From Bacteroidota bacterium (GTDB lineage Bacteria > Bacteroidota > Bacteroidia > 2-12-FULL-35-15), in assembly GCA_017303895.1 (NCBI GenBank), contig JAFLBF010000013.1, positions 34,005 through 98,004 of the forward strand: 64,000 nucleotides of DNA, in the 5' to 3' direction. Below, piece after piece: positions 34,638-44,029 of this stretch (the first letter of the stretch is position 1; each line of letters starts with the position of its first letter). Position numbers and translations under genes: made by a program. The notes beneath the pieces are model-generated. The model did not search any database, was not told where the DNA came from, and saw only the letters and a program-made list of their open reading frames with translations.

Positions 34638-35384
34638 TTATTTTTGAGTCCAGATCCTCCAGGCTTCTTCTGCCTGTTGCTGTAACATACTTAGTCCGTT
34701 GATGCCAACGGCTCCTTGTGCCCGCCCTTTTTTAAGGAATTGCGTTTCTTCCGGATTATAGATCAGATCGTAAAGTAAGTATCCTTTGCCAATATATTGG
34801 TAAGGAATGGCAGGATAATCATCTATTGAAGGATAGGTTCCTACCGGACTTGTATTGACGATCAATTTAAAGGCATTCATCACATATTCATTCAGCTCAT
34901 CGTAGTTGAATGCTTTGTTGGTATCGAGTTGTGCTTTATCACGGGAAACAAAGTAGCAATCAATACCGATCTCATTCAATACATGAAAAACAGCCTTTGA
35001 GGCACCACCTGTTCCCAGGATCAAGGCACGCTCATGTTGTGTTTCAATAAATGGTTTGATACTTTGTTTGAAACCGAAAGCATCGGTATTATATCCTTTG
35101 CTTTTTCCATTTTCAAATTTGATGCAATTTACGGCTCCAATTTTTTCGGCCAATGGATCGAGTGCATCCAAAAATGGAATGATGCTTTCTTTGTAGGGAA
35201 TGGTAACGTTGAGTCCGATCAAGTCTTCTGTTTTTTCAATAAGCGCAGGGTATTGATCAATGGAAGCCAAAGGATAGAGTTCATACGAATAGTCGCTTAG
35301 TTTTTCCCTCTCAAACTTTTCTGTAAAATACTTTTTAGAGAAAGAGTGGGAGAGCGGAAAGCCGATCAGTCCGAATTGTTGCAT
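34638..35384 (-). CDS. aroE: Shikimate dehydrogenase
   Basis: 248 residues. Near the N-terminus GLIGFPLSHSFSKKYF carries the shikimate-binding Ser pair; NVTIPYKESI has the catalytic Lys; GTGGASKAV is the NADP-binding loop; and the last helix reads GLSMLQQQAEEAW. It reduces 3-dehydroshikimate to shikimate in aromatic amino acid synthesis. The length is slightly below the 270 of the E. coli enzyme, as usual for Bacteroidota. It is the last of five genes in one operon, 2 bases after dedA. Confidence 0.92.
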   Translation of the reverse strand: MQQFGLIGFPLSHSFSKKYFTEKFEREKLSDYSYELYPLASIDQYPALIEKTEDLIGLNVTIPYKESIIPFLDALDPLAEKIGAVNCIKFENGKSKGYNTDAFGFKQSIKPFIETQHERALILGTGGASKAVFHVLNEIGIDCYFVSRDKAQLDTNKAFNYDELNEYVMNAFKLIVNTSPVGTYPSIDDYPAIPYQYIGKGYLLYDLIYNPEETQFLKKGRAQGAVGINGLSMLQQQAEEAWRIWTQK

Positions 35385-35386
35385 GA

Positions 35387-36025
35387 TTACTGTTTGTCTT
35401 TTGAAAATTTTGCTTTCAAAAATTCAAAGATGATCGGAAGGATAGAAATAAAAATAATTCCTAAAGCTACTTTCTCAATATTGGCTCTGATCCAAGGAAT
35501 TTCACCAAGGAAATATCCTGCAAAGGTTAATGATCCGATCCAGATTACACCACCTAATACATCGAAGGAGAAGAATTTTTTATAATCCATTTCGGCAACA
35601 CCGGCAACAAAAGGAGCAAAGGTTCTAACGATAGGAACAAAGCGAGCCATGATGATGGTCTTTGGTCCGTGTTTTTCAAAAAAGGCATGTGTTTTATCCA
35701 GGTACTCTTGCTTTACCAACACTTTGCCTCTGAATTTTAAGTGGAATACTTTAAGTCCGATCTTACGACCTACCCAATAATTCACGTTATCGCCCAATAC
35801 AGCTGCCACAAATAGTAATATGAGAAGATAACTCATATTCAGGTATCCTAATTTGGCAAATAATCCTGCCGTAAATAACAAAGAATCGCCCGGTAAAAAA
35901 GGCATGATCACCAATCCTGTTTCAATGAATATAACAAGGAAAAGGATGAAGTAAACGGCTGTATTGTAATTACTGAATAACCACTCAAAATCGAGATGGA
36001 TAATGTGTTTGAATAATTCGATCAT
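35387..36025 (-). CDS. DedA-family (VTT domain) membrane protein
   Basis: 212 residues with four or five membrane helices. DedA hallmarks are visible: FLPGDSLLFTAG, the GDNVNYWVGRKIG segment, and FFEKHGPKTIIMARFVPIVRTFAPFVAG with the conserved Arg residues. Proteins of this family move lipids across membranes and are linked to envelope stress and membrane potential. The gene is in the run TPR - comA-like - rhodanese - dedA - aroE, with gaps of 15 and 2 bases on either side. Confidence 0.9.
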   Translation of the reverse strand: MIELFKHIIHLDFEWLFSNYNTAVYFILFLVIFIETGLVIMPFLPGDSLLFTAGLFAKLGYLNMSYLLILLFVAAVLGDNVNYWVGRKIGLKVFHLKFRGKVLVKQEYLDKTHAFFEKHGPKTIIMARFVPIVRTFAPFVAGVAEMDYKKFFSFDVLGGVIWIGSLTFAGYFLGEIPWIRANIEKVALGIIFISILPIIFEFLKAKFSKDKQ

Positions 36026-36040
36026 AAGTGATGGTTACTG

Positions 36041-36355
36041 CTAGTATTTTGTAAGTGATGGGTCAATTTCATTTGCCCAGGCAATGATACCACCTTTCAG
36101 GTTGTACACATTGTTATAGCCTTGTGCTTCTAAAGCCTGACAGATAGCACCGGAACGGGCACCACTACGGCAGTGAATGACCACCTGTTTGTCTTTTGAT
36201 ATCTTATCCAGATTATCCATCACATCACCCATTGGAATATGAGTTCCTCCAATTTCACAGATCTCCAATTCATGCTCTTCTCTCACATCGATCAATTGAA
36301 AATCGGCCTTGGAATCTTTCAATGCTTTTAATTCAGCTACGCTAATTTCTTTCAT
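36041..36355 (-). CDS. Single-domain rhodanese (GlpE-like)
   Basis: 104 residues, one rhodanese domain. The active-site loop is VIHCRSGARSG, with the catalytic Cys and a normal six-residue loop, and LIDVREEHE near the N-terminus. It is a cytoplasmic thiosulfate or persulfide sulfurtransferase. It lies 23 bases after the ComA-like gene, and the sulfur theme of the pair is suggestive. This copy has the canonical loop, unlike the Cys-rich rhodanese at 5595-6017. Confidence 0.88.
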   Translation of the reverse strand: MKEISVAELKALKDSKADFQLIDVREEHELEICEIGGTHIPMGDVMDNLDKISKDKQVVIHCRSGARSGAICQALEAQGYNNVYNLKGGIIAWANEIDPSLTKY

Positions 36356-36378
36356 AATTGTTAGTGTTTTTGAGAAGT

Positions 36379-37164
36379 TTATGCTTCTTGTTTTTGTTTT
36401 AATTTATCGGGTAAATGACTGAAAAAGGTATCTCCTCTTAATCCCACACGTAATGTTTCCAAAGGGATCACATCATCATAGGCAATGTTTCCAAGATTCG
36501 CATTGTGTCCTAATAATTTCAGGAACCAAACCTGCTGTGATTTTTGTGGTGCTTCCCACAAAATATCGTCTTTATTTACTTTTGATAAGATCTTATTGAT
36601 CAATAACGTGTGTGCATTTCCATTGGAGCGGTAGATGCCGACATTCCCACTTTCACGTGCTTCCGCGATCACCTTCCATGATCCTGCTTGTAACTCGGCA
36701 TTCATCATGCTGGTCCACATTGCCGGATGGATAATGATACCGGCTTCTTTTGATCCTACTTCGGAAAGTACGGTACGGTCTTTCGCTAATTTATTGATGT
36801 ATTCACATTTTTTGTCGTGCGACATCACAATGGATCCATCCGATACTTCAGCACATTCCAATTTTAATTTATCTAATAACTTTCTGTAATCATCAAACAT
36901 ATTGCGGATAATGAATGCTTCAAAGAGTGTTCCACCCAAATACACTTTCATGCCTGCTTCTTTGTATAGTTTGATCTTTTCTTCCAGATGAGGAGTAACA
37001 TACGATGTTCCAAATCCAAGTTTGATCAGGTCGGTATAATTGCTGCTTACCGATAAAAAATCTTCTACCTGACGTAAACTTAAGCCTTTGTCCATCATCA
37101 TGGTCAATCCGCTGTTACGTGGTTTGGCCGGACGTTCGGGTATGTATGGTAATTCGTAATTCAT
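36379..37164 (-). CDS. ComA-like phosphosulfolactate synthase
   Basis: 261 residues of the ComA family, a TIM-barrel enzyme that adds sulfite to phosphoenolpyruvate. Visible family features: MMDKGLSLRQVEDFLSV near the start, LIKLGFGTSYVTP, GMKVYLGGTLFEAF, CAEVSDGS and LGHNANLGNI. In archaea this starts coenzyme M synthesis. In Bacteroidota the gene is widespread, and a link to sulfonate or sulfonolipid metabolism is possible but not proved here. It starts one base after a TPR gene's stop and is followed by a rhodanese. Confidence 0.83.
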   Translation of the reverse strand: MNYELPYIPERPAKPRNSGLTMMMDKGLSLRQVEDFLSVSSNYTDLIKLGFGTSYVTPHLEEKIKLYKEAGMKVYLGGTLFEAFIIRNMFDDYRKLLDKLKLECAEVSDGSIVMSHDKKCEYINKLAKDRTVLSEVGSKEAGIIIHPAMWTSMMNAELQAGSWKVIAEARESGNVGIYRSNGNAHTLLINKILSKVNKDDILWEAPQKSQQVWFLKLLGHNANLGNIAYDDVIPLETLRVGLRGDTFFSHLPDKLKQKQEA

Positions 37165-37165
37165 A

Positions 37166-38578
37166 TTATTTTTTGTAGGATTGAATAATGTCTGTAATGG
37201 TTGTGTTTTCTTTCAGGTCGGGGATGTATTCAAACAACTCATTGTGTTTTTCATAATCCAGCGCCAGTGCATTTTGCAGGAATCCTAATGCTTCCTGTTT
37301 TTGTCCGATACTCATCAGGCAGGCAGCAATGCGGTATTGCAAAGGTGCATACTGTGGATGGTGTTTGATCCCTTCCGCCAATATTTCCAATGATCCGTTC
37401 TTATCTTCCTGTTCAAACAGTAGGTTCGCATAGTCGAGCCAAATGTCGGTATCTTCCGGTTGTAGCTCGATCACCTTTTTGAACGCATTTTCTGCATCTT
37501 CATAGAATTGCATTTTTTGTTGCAATTCACCATAGATGTACCAGAAGTCAGCATTGTTAGGTTCCAGCTCCAAGGCTTTTTTAGCATAATGAATGGCTTC
37601 AGCTGTTTTGCTTTGAGCATCCAGCACAATGGCTATTCCAAGCCATGCGTCAGCTATTTGTGGATTAACTTTGATGGATTTGTTATAAAATACCAAAGCA
37701 TGATCGTAATCTTCTTTTTTCTCGTAGCATTCACCAATATAATAGAAGGTGATGGCATCGGGTTCTTCAAACTTTAATGTTTCTTTGTACACTTCAATTG
37801 CTTCATCCAGCTTGCCTAAATTGGCTAATGAATTGGCTTTATTGAAATAGGCCGAAGCAAAATCTTCCACAATGGCAATGGCAAAGTCGTAAGCATCGAT
37901 GGCTTTTTCGAACATGCTCAAGCGATTGTAAGCTACTCCCAGGTTGAACCAGGCAGTGGCAGTATAAGGATGTTTGTCGACAAACTCGGTATAGTATTTT
38001 ACGCTTTCTTCGGATTGTCCGTTCAATTCATAGCAGAATGCTAACTCGTATAAGGCAGCTTCATTTTCCGGGTTTTCCTTGATCGCCTTTTTGAGATAGA
38101 AAATAGCATCGTCAAATTTTCCTGTATTTTCAAATTCAAAAGCCATAGCCAAATAGACCTCATCAATGTCTTCGGCATTTTCAGCTGCTTTTTTATAGTT
38201 CTCAATAGCTTGTTCGGTAAGTCCCATCTGGCTGTAGATACTGCCTTTGGTCATGTACAGTTCCGTATTGGAAGGTTCCATACTTTCCACAAATGAAAGG
38301 ATCTCCAAGGCTTTTTGGCTTTGGTTGGTAGCCGCATAGATCTGTGCTTTTCTTAAAAAGAAGATGGTAGAAAAGGGGTACTGTCCGATCGCGAATTCGA
38401 TCGCTTGAAGTGATCGTTTGGTGTTATTCTTTTCTATATAATATTCAACAATGTCTTCCAGTTCTTCTGCATCAAAAAAATACTGCTTTTGGTTGGCCAA
38501 CATTTCCTCAAAACGATCTACCAGCAGGATCAGATATTTGGCTCCTTTATGTTCATTTCCGTCAAAATCTTCGCTCAT
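37166..38578 (-). CDS. TPR protein, first gene of the aroE operon
   Basis: 470 residues, almost entirely TPRs (about eleven, residues 45-445), with an acidic N-terminus (MSEDFDGNEH) and no signal peptide, so it is probably a cytoplasmic scaffold. Repeats are easy to see, for example AALYELAFCYELNGQSEES and ADFWYIYGELQQKMQFYEDA. It has no catalytic domain. It heads a five-gene operon and has a dyad 26 bases upstream of its start. Its partner is unknown. Confidence 0.82.
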   Translation of the reverse strand: MSEDFDGNEHKGAKYLILLVDRFEEMLANQKQYFFDAEELEDIVEYYIEKNNTKRSLQAIEFAIGQYPFSTIFFLRKAQIYAATNQSQKALEILSFVESMEPSNTELYMTKGSIYSQMGLTEQAIENYKKAAENAEDIDEVYLAMAFEFENTGKFDDAIFYLKKAIKENPENEAALYELAFCYELNGQSEESVKYYTEFVDKHPYTATAWFNLGVAYNRLSMFEKAIDAYDFAIAIVEDFASAYFNKANSLANLGKLDEAIEVYKETLKFEEPDAITFYYIGECYEKKEDYDHALVFYNKSIKVNPQIADAWLGIAIVLDAQSKTAEAIHYAKKALELEPNNADFWYIYGELQQKMQFYEDAENAFKKVIELQPEDTDIWLDYANLLFEQEDKNGSLEILAEGIKHHPQYAPLQYRIAACLMSIGQKQEALGFLQNALALDYEKHNELFEYIPDLKENTTITDIIQSYKK

Positions 38579-38603
38579 CTCTCTTCAGTTTATGTGTTAA
38601 AAT

Positions 38604-38621
38604 ATATCAGATCTCTGATAT
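38604..38621. promoter_or_regulatory. Dyad ATATCAGA-TC-TCTGATAT upstream of the TPR-comA operon
   Basis: A perfect 8-base inverted repeat with a 2-base spacer, 26 bases before the ATG at 38578. It has the size of an operator and lacks a T run, so it is unlikely to be a terminator. Confidence 0.4.
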
Positions 38622-38655
38622 TCTGGCGAAATTAGTAAAAAAAGACCTATTTAGG

Positions 38656-38663
38656 TACATTTG
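38656..38663 (+). promoter_or_regulatory. Second -7-like box upstream of the glmM-like gene
   Basis: TACATTTG is an exact TAnnTTTG match, 115 bases before the ATG. A closer box lies at 38725-38732. Confidence 0.3.
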
Positions 38664-38724
38664 TTTTTAACAGCCCTATTTTGATATGTTAAGAACTTCC
38701 GTTTTATAAGAAGTGCTAAAAAAC

Positions 38725-38732
38725 TATCTTTG
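38725..38732 (+). promoter_or_regulatory. -7 box of the glmM-like gene
   Basis: TATCTTTG is an exact TAnnTTTG match 46 bases before the ATG at 38778. Confidence 0.5.
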
Positions 38733-38777
38733 CATGCTTATTTTTTTGAAAAACATACGAAGAAAGCAAAACATATT

Positions 38778-40211
38778 ATGACCTTAATTAAATCAATATC
38801 AGGCATTAGAGGAACAATTGGCGGTAAGCCGGGCGAAGGATTAAGTCCCTTGGATGTGGTGAAATTCACTTCGGCATTTGCAACCTGGATCAAAAATCAC
38901 TCGAAAAAGGAGCGTATCAAAATTGTGGTGGGACGAGATGCGCGTATTTCCGGAGAGATGGTTAACAATCTGGTTTTAGGTACGTTGCAAGGTTTAGGTG
39001 TAGATGTAGTTGATATCGGATTATCCACCACACCTACTGTAGAGATCGCTGTACCGGATGAAAAAGCGCATGGTGGTATCATTTTAACGGCCAGTCATAA
39101 TCCTAAGCAATGGAATGCATTAAAGTTATTGAACGAAAAAGGTGAATTCATCAGCGAAAAGGATGGTGCCGAAGTGTTGGAGATCGCTGAAAAAGAAGCT
39201 TATACTTTTGCCGATGTGAACTCATTGGGCAAGATCACCAAGAACGACACTTATTTTAAAAAGCATATTGACAAGATCTTAGCACTTTCATTGGTGGATG
39301 TTCCTGCCATTAAAGCGGCTAAATTCAAAGTGGTGATCGACTGTGTGAATTCTACCGGTGGGATCGTATTGCCACAATTATTAGAAGCATTGGGTGTGGA
39401 ATCGGTAGTGAAATTGTATTGCGACCCGACAGGTGAGTTTCCGCATAACCCGGAGCCATTGCCTGAGAATTTGAGAGACATCTCCAAAGCAGTTGTGAAA
39501 GAAAAAGCACACTTAGGTATCGTGGTGGATCCGGATGTAGATCGTTTGGCGCTTGTGTGCGAAGATGGAGAAATGTTTGGAGAAGAATATACTTTGGTAG
39601 CTGTTGCTGAATATGTATTAAACAAAAGAACTCCGGCTGAAAAAGCAGCCGGTAAAAAGGGGAATACCGTTTCCAATTTATCATCTACCCGTGCATTGCG
39701 CGATGTAACTGAAAAGCATGGCGGACAATACAATGCCTCGGCAGTAGGGGAAGTGAATGTGGTGAAAATGATGAAGGAAACCAATGCGATCATTGGTGGA
39801 GAAGGGAATGGAGGCGTAATTTTGCCTGAGTTGCATTACGGACGTGATGCTTTGGTGGGAATTGCGATCTTCCTTTCGCACTTGGCAAAATATGGAAAAA
39901 CATGCTCGATGTTGCGTTCTACCTATCCGGATTATCATATATCGAAAAATAAGATTGAGCTAACTCCGGAGATCAATGTGGATCGTATCTTAGAAGATAT
40001 AAAAGCGAAGTACAAAAAACAACCGATCAATACGGTTGATGGCGTAAAGATAGAGTTTGACAAGGAATGGGTGCATTTGCGCAAGTCGAATACCGAGCCG
40101 ATCATCCGTATCTATTCGGAAAGTGAAAGTGAAACAACAGCTGATAATCTGGCCAAAAAGATCATGGCAGATATCCGTGAATTCATAAAAATGCAGCAAA
40201 TTGCTGTTTAG
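38778..40211 (+). CDS. glmM: Phosphoglucosamine mutase / phosphohexomutase
   Basis: 477 residues of the alpha-D-phosphohexomutase family. The catalytic phosphoserine is in LTASHNPKQWNALK near residue 98, the metal loop is VVDPDVDRLALV, the sugar loop GGEGNGGVI and the phosphate loop LRKSNTEPIIRIY. It begins SISGIRGTIGG, usual for the Bacteroidota GlmM-like group. It likely converts glucosamine-6-phosphate to the 1-phosphate for peptidoglycan; other phosphohexomutase substrates cannot be excluded. The upstream frame to 38730 would start inside the promoter box and was not used. Confidence 0.87.
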   Translation: MTLIKSISGIRGTIGGKPGEGLSPLDVVKFTSAFATWIKNHSKKERIKIVVGRDARISGEMVNNLVLGTLQGLGVDVVDIGLSTTPTVEIAVPDEKAHGGIILTASHNPKQWNALKLLNEKGEFISEKDGAEVLEIAEKEAYTFADVNSLGKITKNDTYFKKHIDKILALSLVDVPAIKAAKFKVVIDCVNSTGGIVLPQLLEALGVESVVKLYCDPTGEFPHNPEPLPENLRDISKAVVKEKAHLGIVVDPDVDRLALVCEDGEMFGEEYTLVAVAEYVLNKRTPAEKAAGKKGNTVSNLSSTRALRDVTEKHGGQYNASAVGEVNVVKMMKETNAIIGGEGNGGVILPELHYGRDALVGIAIFLSHLAKYGKTCSMLRSTYPDYHISKNKIELTPEINVDRILEDIKAKYKKQPINTVDGVKIEFDKEWVHLRKSNTEPIIRIYSESESETTADNLAKKIMADIREFIKMQQIAV

Positions 40212-40269
40212 TAATTTGTGACTTGTTTATATCATTGCAAGCGAATTCAATTTTTAAAACCAATTTGAT

Positions 40270-41415
40270 ATGAAAGTATATTTAGACAATGCCGCTACTA
40301 CACCTTTAGATAAAGAAGTATTAGAAGCGATGTTGCCATATATGACCGAACATTTCGGTAATCCATCTTCTATCCATTCATTCGGACGAAAAACACGTGC
40401 TGCCATAGAAGGCGCGCGTAAATCGGTTGCCAAATTTTTGAATGTTTCGCCTGCTGAGATATTTTTTACATCGGGTGGTACAGAGGCCGATAATCAGGCG
40501 ATCCGTTGCAGCATCCATGATATGGGAATAAAACATGCCATCACCACTAAGATCGAGCACCATGCTGTATTGCATACGCTGGAGGCGATGGAACATGATG
40601 GACATATCAAATTAAGTTTTGTGAATTTAACTCCTGAAGGACATGTGGATCTGAATCATTTGGATCAATTGCTAAAAGATAACGGGAGAACATTGGTTTC
40701 ATTGATGCATGCCAACAATGAGATCGGTAACTTACTTCCATTAAAAGAAGTAGGGGATATTTGTGCAAAATACGATGCCGTATTTCATTCGGATACTGTT
40801 CAAACAATGGGACATTATCCAATGGATCTTCAAGCCATCAATGTTCATTTTATTACCTGTGCAGCACATAAATTTCACGGACCAAAAGGTGTAGGTTTTT
40901 TATACATCAGCAATAAAGTAAAGATCAATCCTTTTATCTACGGTGGTTCGCAGGAGCGTAACATGCGTGGAGGTACCGAAAATCTGTATGGTATCATCGG
41001 CTTGGCAAAAGCTCTGGAAGTAGCTAACCGTGATATGCAAGCACATGAAGATCATATTCTGGGTGTAAAAAAATACATGGTGGAGCAGTTGAAAGCAGCT
41101 ATTCCCGGTGTGGAGTTCAATGGCGCTTGTTTGAATAATTGTTTATACACGGTATTGAATGTACGTTTTCCACATACTGAAAATGCGGAGATGTTATTGT
41201 TCAATCTGGATATTGCAGGTATTGCTGCTTCAGGCGGAAGTGCTTGCACCAGCGGAAGCAATCAGGGCTCGCACGTATTGCGCGGGATCGGTGCTGATGT
41301 AACACGTCCATCCGTTCGTTTTTCATTCAGCAAATACAATACAAAAGAAGAAGTGGATTATACCGTTTCTAAACTGAAAGAATTGTTTGGCGTAAAAGCC
41401 ATGGTTAATTCCTAG
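40270..41415 (+). CDS. Cysteine desulfurase (NifS/IscS family)
   Basis: 381 residues. The PLP enzyme begins YLDNAATTPLDKEVL; the PLP Lys is in CAAHKFHGPKGVGF and the catalytic Cys in ASGGSACTSGSNQG. It takes sulfur from cysteine for Fe-S clusters and tRNA thiolation. The compact catalytic loop places it in the NifS/IscS group I rather than the SufS group. No iscU or other cluster genes flank it. A terminator follows. Confidence 0.93.
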   Translation: MKVYLDNAATTPLDKEVLEAMLPYMTEHFGNPSSIHSFGRKTRAAIEGARKSVAKFLNVSPAEIFFTSGGTEADNQAIRCSIHDMGIKHAITTKIEHHAVLHTLEAMEHDGHIKLSFVNLTPEGHVDLNHLDQLLKDNGRTLVSLMHANNEIGNLLPLKEVGDICAKYDAVFHSDTVQTMGHYPMDLQAINVHFITCAAHKFHGPKGVGFLYISNKVKINPFIYGGSQERNMRGGTENLYGIIGLAKALEVANRDMQAHEDHILGVKKYMVEQLKAAIPGVEFNGACLNNCLYTVLNVRFPHTENAEMLLFNLDIAGIAASGGSACTSGSNQGSHVLRGIGADVTRPSVRFSFSKYNTKEEVDYTVSKLKELFGVKAMVNS

Positions 41416-41435
41416 TATCTGTTTAATTATTATGT

Positions 41436-41470
41436 AAAAGAGTGGAGGAGGATCCTTCACTCTTTTTTTA
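41436..41470 (+). terminator. Terminator after the cysteine desulfurase gene
   Basis: AAAAGAGTG pairs with CACTCTTTTT around a loop that contains AGGATCCT, followed by T. Confidence 0.78.
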
Positions 41471-41524
41471 TTTGTTTTGTCCTAAAAAATTGCCTTTAAC
41501 ATTCGTCTTTCCCTTTAATTTTTC

Positions 41525-41532
41525 TAAATTTG
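41525..41532 (+). promoter_or_regulatory. -7 box of ffh
   Basis: TAAATTTG is an exact TAnnTTTG match, 40 bases before the ffh ATG at 41572. Confidence 0.5.
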
Positions 41533-41571
41533 CATTCCCGTAAAACAAGCGGAAACAAAAATAAAATTACC

Positions 41572-42918
41572 ATGTTTGATAATTTAAGTGACAAGCTCGA
41601 TCGCGCCTTTAAACTCTTAAAAGGCCAAGGAAAAATTACAGAGATCAATGTGTCGGAAACAGTGAAGGAGATCAGGAAAGCCTTGCTGGATGCCGATGTG
41701 AATTATAAAGTAGCCAAACAATTTACCGATTCGGTAAAAGAAAAAGCACTAGGTCAAAATGTGCTTACCTCCATTTCTCCCGGACAATTAATGGTAAAGA
41801 TCACCCATGAAGAGTTAACCAACTTGATGGGCGGAAGTACCGAAGATATTAAGCTGGGAGGCAATCCAACCGTCATCTTGATGAGTGGTTTGCAAGGTTC
41901 GGGTAAAACCACCTTCTCCGGTAAATTGGCGAATCATTTAAAGAACAAAAGAGGTAAAAAGCCATTATTGGTTGCCTGCGATATCTACCGTCCTGCCGCT
42001 ATTGATCAGTTACATGTATTGGGAGAGCAAATAGGCGTAGATGTATTTTCCGACAGAGAGAATAAAGATGCGGTATCGATCGCACAAAAAGGGATCAAGC
42101 ATGCCAAAGAAAATGGCAACTCGGTTGTGATCATCGATACTGCAGGTCGTTTAGCTATTGATGAGCAAATGATGAATGAGATCGCAGCAGTAAAAGCGGC
42201 TGTGAATCCGAATGAGATCTTATTTGTGGTGGACTCCATGACGGGGCAGGATGCAGTGAATACTGCTAAAGCGTTCAACGACCGTTTGGATTTTGATGGT
42301 GTGGTACTTACCAAATTAGATGGTGATACACGCGGTGGTGCTGCTCTTTCTATTAAATCGGTTGTTAACAAGCCGATCAAATTTGTAGGTACAGGTGAGA
42401 AGATGGATGCGATCGATGTATTCCATCCGAATCGTATGGCTGACCGTATTTTGGGCATGGGTGACGTGGTGACCCTTGTGGAGCGTGCGCAGGAACAATA
42501 CGATGCAGAAGAAGCACGTAAGCTACAAAAGAAGATTGCTAAGAATCAATTTAGCTTTAACGACTTTTTAGCACAGTTGCAACAGATCAAGAAAATGGGT
42601 AATATCAAAGATCTGGTTGGTATGATCCCGGGTGTTGGTAAAGCGTTAAAAGGTGTAGATATTGATGATAATGCGTTTAAAGGGATTGAAGCGATCATTT
42701 ATTCGATGACACCAACAGAACGCGAAAACCCTGAATTGCTAAATGGTAAACGCAGAGAGCGTATCGCAAAAGGAAGTGGAACCACTATTCAGGATGTGAA
42801 CCGTTTGATCAAACAATTTGAAGATACTCGCAAGATGATGCGAATGATGGGCGATAAAAAACAAATGGCGAAAATGATGAGCCAGATGAAGAACATGCCG
42901 GGAATGGGAAGGATGTAG
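41572..42918 (+). CDS. ffh: Signal recognition particle protein Ffh
   Basis: 448 residues from the ATG at 41572 (the 14-codon extension to 41530 begins inside the promoter box). N domain at 1-90; GTPase domain with [20 protein letters not shown] and [14 protein letters not shown]; and a Met-rich M domain at the end ([19 protein letters not shown]) that binds SRP RNA and signal peptides. The SRP RNA gene was not found in the window. Confidence 0.96.
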   Translation: MFDNLSDKLDRAFKLLKGQGKITEINVSETVKEIRKALLDADVNYKVAKQFTDSVKEKALGQNVLTSISPGQLMVKITHEELTNLMGGSTEDIKLGGNPTVILMSGLQGSGKTTFSGKLANHLKNKRGKKPLLVACDIYRPAAIDQLHVLGEQIGVDVFSDRENKDAVSIAQKGIKHAKENGNSVVIIDTAGRLAIDEQMMNEIAAVKAAVNPNEILFVVDSMTGQDAVNTAKAFNDRLDFDGVVLTKLDGDTRGGAALSIKSVVNKPIKFVGTGEKMDAIDVFHPNRMADRILGMGDVVTLVERAQEQYDAEEARKLQKKIAKNQFSFNDFLAQLQQIKKMGNIKDLVGMIPGVGKALKGVDIDDNAFKGIEAIIYSMTPTERENPELLNGKRRERIAKGSGTTIQDVNRLIKQFEDTRKMMRMMGDKKQMAKMMSQMKNMPGMGRM

Positions 42919-42992
42919 TTTTTGAAAGTTTAAAGTTTAAAGTTGGAAGGTTATAAAGTTGGAAGGTTGAAATTTAGGAAGTTGGTAAGTTA
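42919..42992 (+). repeat. Low-complexity repeat tract after ffh
   Basis: After the ffh stop the plus strand holds repeated AAAGTTT and AAGTTGGAAGGTT units. The same words, on the minus strand, follow stop codons at 61671, 63181 and 63876. Confidence 0.6.
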
Positions 42993-42996
42993 AAAC

Positions 42997-43022
42997 CCTT
43001 GCCGGTGTTTTCACCTGCGAGG
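42997..43022. repeat. Hairpin repeat, copy 1 (GGTG-loop-CACC)
   Basis: CCTTGCCGGTG, a TTTT loop and CACCTGCGAGG form an imperfect stem. It resembles hairpins at 52826-52847 and 53684-53709. No T run follows. Confidence 0.5.
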
Positions 43023-43067
43023 AGTACGAAGTGAACGCTTTGAGATAAAAAAAGAAAATAAAATTGT

Positions 43068-43949
43068 ATGGCAGAATTAATTGATGGTAAAAAGATATCT
43101 ACTCTTATACAAGAGGAGATCCGTGTAGAAGTATCTGCCATTAAAAATAATGGAGGGAAGATCCCTCATTTAGCTGCTGTACTGGTTGGTAACGATGGTG
43201 CCAGCGAAACCTATGTTGGAGCAAAAGTAAAAGCATGCGAGAATATTGGTTTTAAATCTACTTTAGTCCGTTTAGCAGAAAGTACCACCGAACAAGAATT
43301 ATTAATGATCGTGGAAGGCTTGAACAAGGATGCTGATATTGATGGTTACATTGTTCAGTTACCCTTGCCAAAGCATATCAACGATCAAAAGATCATTGAA
43401 GCCATTGATCCCAAAAAAGATGTAGATGGTTTTCATCCGCAAAGTGTAGGTCGTATGGCTTTGAACTTACCGACCTATTTGCCGGCAACACCATTTGGTA
43501 TTGTTCAGTTATTGGAACGTTATAAAATTGAAACAGCAGGAAAACATTGTGTAGTGATCGGTCGTAGTCACATTGTGGGTTCGCCCATGAGTATTCTGAT
43601 GGCGCGTAATGCTTATCCCGGCAATTGTACCGTTACATTATGTCACAGCCGTACTCCCAATTTAAAAGAACATACGCTGAAGGCCGATATCTTAATTGTA
43701 GCATTAGGCAAACCTGAATTTGTAACAGCCGACATGGTAAAAGATGGAGTAGTGGTGGTGGATGTAGGAATTACACGCATGACTTCCGACAAAACGAAAT
43801 CGGGTTTTAAATTGTTTGGTGATGTGAAATTTGATGAAGTAGCAGCCAAAGCATCTTTCATTACTCCTGTTCCGGGTGGTGTAGGTCCAATGACCATCGC
43901 ATCGCTTTTAATGAATACCTTAAAAGCTTCGAAAAAGGAAGTGTATTAA
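43068..43949 (+). CDS. folD: Bifunctional methylenetetrahydrofolate dehydrogenase/cyclohydrolase
   Basis: 293 residues. The substrate site is [17 protein letters not shown] with the catalytic Tyr and Lys; then [24 protein letters not shown] and [14 protein letters not shown] for NADP binding; and the C-terminal [13 protein letters not shown]. It interconverts methylene-, methenyl- and formyl-tetrahydrofolate in one-carbon metabolism. It starts 149 bases after ffh, a gap filled by a repeat tract and a hairpin. Confidence 0.95.
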   Translation: MAELIDGKKISTLIQEEIRVEVSAIKNNGGKIPHLAAVLVGNDGASETYVGAKVKACENIGFKSTLVRLAESTTEQELLMIVEGLNKDADIDGYIVQLPLPKHINDQKIIEAIDPKKDVDGFHPQSVGRMALNLPTYLPATPFGIVQLLERYKIETAGKHCVVIGRSHIVGSPMSILMARNAYPGNCTVTLCHSRTPNLKEHTLKADILIVALGKPEFVTADMVKDGVVVVDVGITRMTSDKTKSGFKLFGDVKFDEVAAKASFITPVPGGVGPMTIASLLMNTLKASKKEVY

Positions 43950-43997
43950 TACTATTCCTAAGACATTTATTCTCTATTCTATTTCGACCAATTGTAT

Positions 43998-44005
43998 TAT
44001 CTTTG
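43998..44005 (+). promoter_or_regulatory. -7 box of the second PorE-like gene
   Basis: TATCTTTG is an exact TAnnTTTG match 24 bases before the ATG at 44030. Confidence 0.5.
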
Positions 44006-44029
44006 TGGTCGGAAAATCAAAAAATTACG

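Noticed and set aside
38730..38777. Extended N-terminus of the glmM-like gene
   Set aside because: The TTG start overlaps the -7 box, and the protein family begins at the ATG at 38778.
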